DNA of 64,000 bases from Cyprinodon diabolis (Eukaryota; Chordata; Actinopteri; Cyprinodontiformes; Cyprinodontidae): the NCBI GenBank assembly GCA_030533445.1, contig CM060064.1:40761287-40825286 (forward strand), written 5' to 3'. Positions 59,541-64,000 of the stretch are shown here, piece by piece. Both the position numbers and the translations under genes were made by a program. Under the pieces are notes generated by a model. That model made no database searches. It saw only the letters and a program-made list of their open reading frames with translations, and was not told the DNA's origin. The first letter of the stretch is position 1. Each line of letters starts with the position of its first letter.

Positions 59541-60469
59541 CCACCAAAAACTATGGAAATATATGTAAACTGCTGAATTAAAAGGCAAAAATATTCTAAA
59601 AAATTAAAATAAATTAGACTAACGATGTTGGTATTTAAAACTAATCCAAATAAGACTGATTTATTGTTGGAAAGAGTGACAATATGTGGTTGTTTCTTTT
59701 AAACAGTTGCACATCGGATTTCAGGAAAACAACATCAGTAAATTCAATTAACAGATCATCTTCCCCTTTACCAACTATTATCTATTACTTTCTGCACAGG
59801 TCAGAAAAGACTGACTGATATTGGATGTGTTAATTTTAGCTAAGGCTATGTTTCTATTGACTGTCTATGGGAAAATTTGTGACTAGAAAAAAAAATCACA
59901 TCACCGGCTTCTACTGTTTGTTAAAAACTTTAATAATGTTTAGAGGGAGTAATAAATATTATCCACAGTGTATTTTACATTTACTATCCAAATCTGTTTA
60001 CAAATTAGATTCTTGTAAGACGAAATAAAACAAAACAACAAACATTGTTGGCCATGTTTTCATGGTATTCATTTTCAAAAATCTAACAAAAATTGATCAG
60101 ATTGAATTATTTGTTATGAGTGCGGGCATTCCATAGCACTACAGGTTTTAGTAAAATTAGGATTTCAAAAAGATAAAAAGAAGCATAAATGCTCTTTATT
60201 TCAAAACAGAAAAGCCACATTCATTCCTGCTTCAGAAAGCATATACTGACAGTTTTGTAGTAATAGTATTGTTTTTTAAATATGCTCATTTGATTTTGTT
60301 ACTGCGGCTTAATTAAGATTCAGAATAAGGCAAGCAGTTGATCTATACAGCAATATTCAGTGCAAAGACAATTGTGCTTTAAACAGTGAAATAGAAGGAA
60401 CATAAAAAAGCAAGTAAAAACATGAGTAAAACAAATAAAACAGCCAGTGAAAAGACTTCATTACCGGGC

Positions 60470-60720
60470 TGATATGCTCTACTTTCTTAGTTCTAGTGGG
60501 AACACAGACAGCAGCATTTTGGATCAGCTGCAGCTGTCTGACGATTTTTAGGCAAACCTATGAAGACACTGTTGCAGAAATCGATCCTACTAAAGATAAA
60601 TGCATGAGAGAGTTTTTTTAGATCCTGATTGGACTTTAGTCCTTTAATCCTGGAAATGTTCTTTAGGTTATAAAAGGCTGACTTATCAATAATAAGACCC
60701 AGTTCTAGTTTCTAGGTTTT
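60470..60720 (+). repeat. Worn dispersed repeat
   Basis: Contains AGCAGCATTTTGGATCAGC, GCTGCAGCTGTCTGACG and TAAATGCATGAGAGAG followed by AGTCCTTTAATCCTGG, another string widespread in teleost repeats. The frame is broken and the family not assigned. Confidence 0.45.
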
Positions 60721-61339
60721 TGAGCATACAAAATACCCTTTAATGTAGTCTTAAAGGGTCTTCAGAGGTTAGAGCATGTATAATAAAAGAATGGGCAGCC
60801 TGTAGTTTGTTGTTTAACTTGTATGATAAGCAAATGATACATTTTAAATATATTTTCAGTTATTAGAGTGCAGCAATAGGTGGGGAAGGGGTACTGCTAT
60901 GTTACTCTATGTTTCATGCAGCCAGATAGATATAGCCCCTCCTGCACCTTGTCTGGTTTCTCAATGTAAAAGATAACTGCAAATTTTATGAACTAAATTA
61001 CACAAAACCATATGTAGTTAATTGGCACAATGTGATACCAAAGCCTTGCCATGTGTCTGGGAAACCCCTTATGTGTAAGCATATTAAATATTCATGTAAA
61101 AATGTGAAATATTTGTAGCCCATGCAATTTATGAATGAGATAGAGAGAAAATGATTTTTGTTTTGTTTGAGCATATAAAATATGCCTGTTTTTAAACTTA
61201 CAGGTGCAAAAGCTAGGTCTTAAAAAAAGATTTTTAGAATCAAATCATTGCAAGATTAAAAACTAGAAAAGGGCTCAAAGACCGACCTCTGCCAAGCAGC
61301 AAATTTACCCCCAAATTTGGACTTACAGCTATAGCTAAA

Positions 61340-61800
61340 ACTCACACATGATCTGGATCATTACCAAATTTAAATAAATTGTTCCTTGACATGAGGCAGA
61401 CCTCTGGTAAAAAATGTCCATTAATATGTTTTTAATTCTTTCTGCTAACAGACCAACAACTTTCCCTTTTCTTGTGTTTTTGTCTTCAGTAAAATACCTC
61501 TGAACTTTTTGAGTCCGATGCTGAGGCTGTAATAGTCACTGCTGCCACCCTCTGGTTAAGTTGGGAACTGTTTGTTCCGCCAAATATCCATATCTTACAA
61601 TGTTGGAGAATCTTTTAAAAGATTGTGATATGTATTATCACCTAAATTGAATGGGTTGTTCCTTGGCACTGGGGACAGCTCTGGTAAAAAAAAAAATCAT
61701 TAAAATCCACCCATAACTTTTAAAGTTATCTTGAACACAGACATACAAACACACATACTAACTCTCCTAAAAAAAAACATAACCTCCTTGGCCAAGGTAA
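61340..61800 (+). repeat. Two partial copies of a LINE-like 3' region
   Basis: AAATTGTTCCTTGACATGAGG at 61377 and GGGTTGTTCCTTGGCACTGG at 61652 are each followed by a CTCTGGTAAAAA block. The second copy continues to ACCCATAACTTTTAAAG and ends AACCTCCTTGGCCAAGGTAA, typical of fish RTE- or L2-like 3' ends. Confidence 0.5.
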
Positions 61801-64000
61801 CAATATTTACACATAACAATTTACAAAGAAATTGTTGTTTTAAAATAAGATCTTGTGTTGTTGTTAAAATAATAAAATAAAATGGACAAACAAAGTTTCG
61901 TGGAAGTCTTTGAAATGTTCTCTGTGGCTTACCTCTCAGAGTACACTGCTGTAAAGATTTGGCACTACCATTGTTTTTTAAACTGTTACTTTAGATGTGC
62001 AAGTCATGGTTTCTGCTGCACAAACACTGCCATAAAACATGGTGTTACACCTCGGCTTTATAGACTGAAGCCAGTATCTGAATCCCAGCTGTCTGCTTGG
62101 ACGACTGTTGTGTGAAACAAAGTTTTCAACTGTTTAGTCCAGTTAAATAAAGGAGATCGATGGATTTACTCAGTCGGCATTTTATTTACTTTGCAAAGTA
62201 AAGGAGAACAAGACATTCACATTCACAGCATGATGGTCTGCCCAGTTCTAACAGAGTCAAAACAATAACAGACACTTTGGTTAAACAGTTACCTTAAAAA
62301 AGTATGTGGTTTTGTTATTGGAAAAAGGTATGTCTTGTCTGTAACCATCTTCCACTCAGACATTTTGTGGCCTTGCAAGTGAGACAAACTATTTGAGAAA
62401 AATAGAATGCTTTCTGGTATTATGACCATTCTAAAATTACAGTTTCTGCACAAATACAAATAAAATCTTTTGGACCTGCCCTTTAAACACTGGACCTGCA
62501 GAAAGAAGCTGCTGACCTTATCACCAACCCAGTCTAGACATAAAAAAACATGCTGAATATTTATTGGAAAAACTATCTTTTGCAAAAAAAGAACTGTTAA
62601 CTGAGAAGGTGAACACAAGGTCCTTGTTTTCTGTGCCGTTCCATAAACAGCAGTCATTTCTCTGCTGTAATTGAAAGCTTTGTGTTTCTTTCATGGCGGT
62701 GGATTGAACCCACTTGTCCCCAATCTTCCCCTCAAGGTAATTCAGCCGAGTGCAGCCGCATCCTTACCTCTGCAGCAAACTGTGAAAGGGAATTGTTTCC
62801 TGACAACAGTAAATAAATTCAGGACAGGAAACATACTTACCAGGCCGAGTCGGTAGTCATTTTTAGGAGGATTCCCATCGACCGTATTGGCTCTCATTGA
62901 CTTATCACAGCTGAGCTCACCCATGGTTTTCAGCAGAATTAAGCAATTTAAATCATTCCTAACTGTTTCATTATATCATTATTATTAAAAGACAGTAAAA
63001 GACAACAAAAATCATAGTCTGATCACGCTGCGCCAGTCATACAATTATTAATCCTTAGTTAAATCCCCAAGTTAAATAAAGACAGATCTGTAGTGCCCTA
63101 AACATATACAGTATTAATATTCTGACACAGACTTAGCCAACACACCAATCCTAATCAGAAGTAGCAAACAACATACAATCTTAAAATCAAGGGACTGCAC
63201 ATAATTCTTCTCATTGCCTGAAGAAATAAATTCTAGTCTGTCATATCTTTCAAAGCTGTGAAGTTGTTTAAAAGTCAGTCCAGATGCTTCTGTGATTACA
63301 AAGCAAGAGCTAATCTAAAAAAAAAAACGTAAAAATTTGATCACAACCGATTCCAATATGTTGGTTGAATAAAATGGAATTTGCTTTTTTATTAAACTCT
63401 TAAAGGGGTACAAACATTAGAGTCAAGTACTAGGTTCTATTTAAAAAGCATCAATGTTTCGATTAAAAAGTCTTAACAAAATAGCCTTTTAAGTGATTAA
63501 TGGTTAAAACCAAATTTGTAAGTGCTTAAACTGCACCAAAGATCATGAATCATGAATCCTTTAAGGAAAATATTAGAGGAAAATAAGTGTGCACAACTCC
63601 AAAAATTTAAAAATTGAGTAGATAGGTGCTTATTAAATTTATGAAGAAGTTCCATAAAGGGAAATACAGGTTTTAAATGAGAATATTGATCATTGATCAA
63701 GAGTATGAACCACTTGTCTCTTTGGGATACATCTAGCAACAAAAATAAACCTTACCAGGTTCTTAGATGTAGGGGTTCAAGCAAATGAGAAAAATAATAT
63801 TTTCTTTAATCTGTATCAAGTTTTTAAAAAACTTTAAAATTATTTTTAAATAATTCATCATTATGCAGCTTTACTGTTATATCCACAGCTACATGAATCG
63901 CAAGCTTCAACAATTATTTTGGTTACAATTTTTCGCATTTTTGTGCCCGAACACCAAAAAACAAAATCCAGTATCATCATTGCTCAAATCCCATATTAAC

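Larger units (their letters stand above)
58425..64000 (+). other. cspg5 intron 5, to window end
   Basis: Starts GTAAGA. No convincing terminal exon was found. Acceptor-like sites near 59202 and 59799 lead to stops within five codons and are doubtful. It contains worn repeats at 59230-59540, 60470-60720 and 61340-61800. Bases 61810-64000 are AT-rich with no supported feature. Confidence 0.6.

Noticed and set aside
59190..59830. Acceptor-like sites near 59202 and 59799 as last exon of cspg5
   Set aside because: Both reach a stop within five codons in the required phase and give no likeness to the known C-terminus. A further exon outside the window is more likely.

Overview
The window looks like nuclear DNA of a bony fish. 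It is AT-rich, full of (AT)n tracts and teleost-type transposable elements (Tc1, hAT, Kolobok-like, pogo, LTR and L2-like repeats), and has one recognisable host gene made of short exons in long introns. That gene, on the + strand, is the orthologue of chondroitin sulfate proteoglycan 5 (CSPG5, also called neuroglycan C or CALEB), a brain transmembrane proteoglycan with an EGF-like domain. I could not determine the species, or whether this is the a or b paralogue.

Gene layout. The signal-peptide exon is not found, so it probably lies left of the window. Exon 2 (14239-15172) carries most of the ectodomain and the first part of the EGF domain. Exon 3 (43182-43370) carries the rest of the EGF domain, the transmembrane helix and the start of the cytoplasmic tail. 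Exon 4 (55348-55501) carries the conserved cytoplasmic segment, with an internal alternative donor at 55424. Exon 5 (58368-58424) carries 19 more residues and ends at a donor, so the 3' end probably lies right of the window. Splice phases agree at every junction (2/2 for exons 2-3 and 3-4, 0/0 for exons 4-5). The introns are about 28.0, 12.0 and 2.9 kb.

The rest is intron and flank. Elements whose ends are fixed by target-site duplications are: a 214-bp hAT MITE (2932-3145), a solo LTR (5028-5872), a compact non-autonomous LTR element (12064-13292), four hAT-type elements including one nested in another (18360-19556, 23658-27242 enclosing 25113-26489, and 45635-46839), an apparently intact Tc1/mariner (20229-21476), two almost identical intact Tc1 elements of another lineage (31642-33253 and 47238-48849), and a DNA element (39600-40597) inserted into the loop of a conserved LINE/SINE 3' hairpin. 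A Kolobok-like element, a dead pogo/Tigger transposase, a RecQ-like helicase relic and several dispersed repeats are also present.

No operon, CRISPR or defence system is present, and I found no clearly new multi-gene system. The most interesting points are the pair of direct-repeat Tc1 copies bracketing the membrane-anchor exon of cspg5, the conserved alternative splicing signals, and the nested insertions. Most other open reading frames are short intronic or repeat-derived frames without credible coding features.
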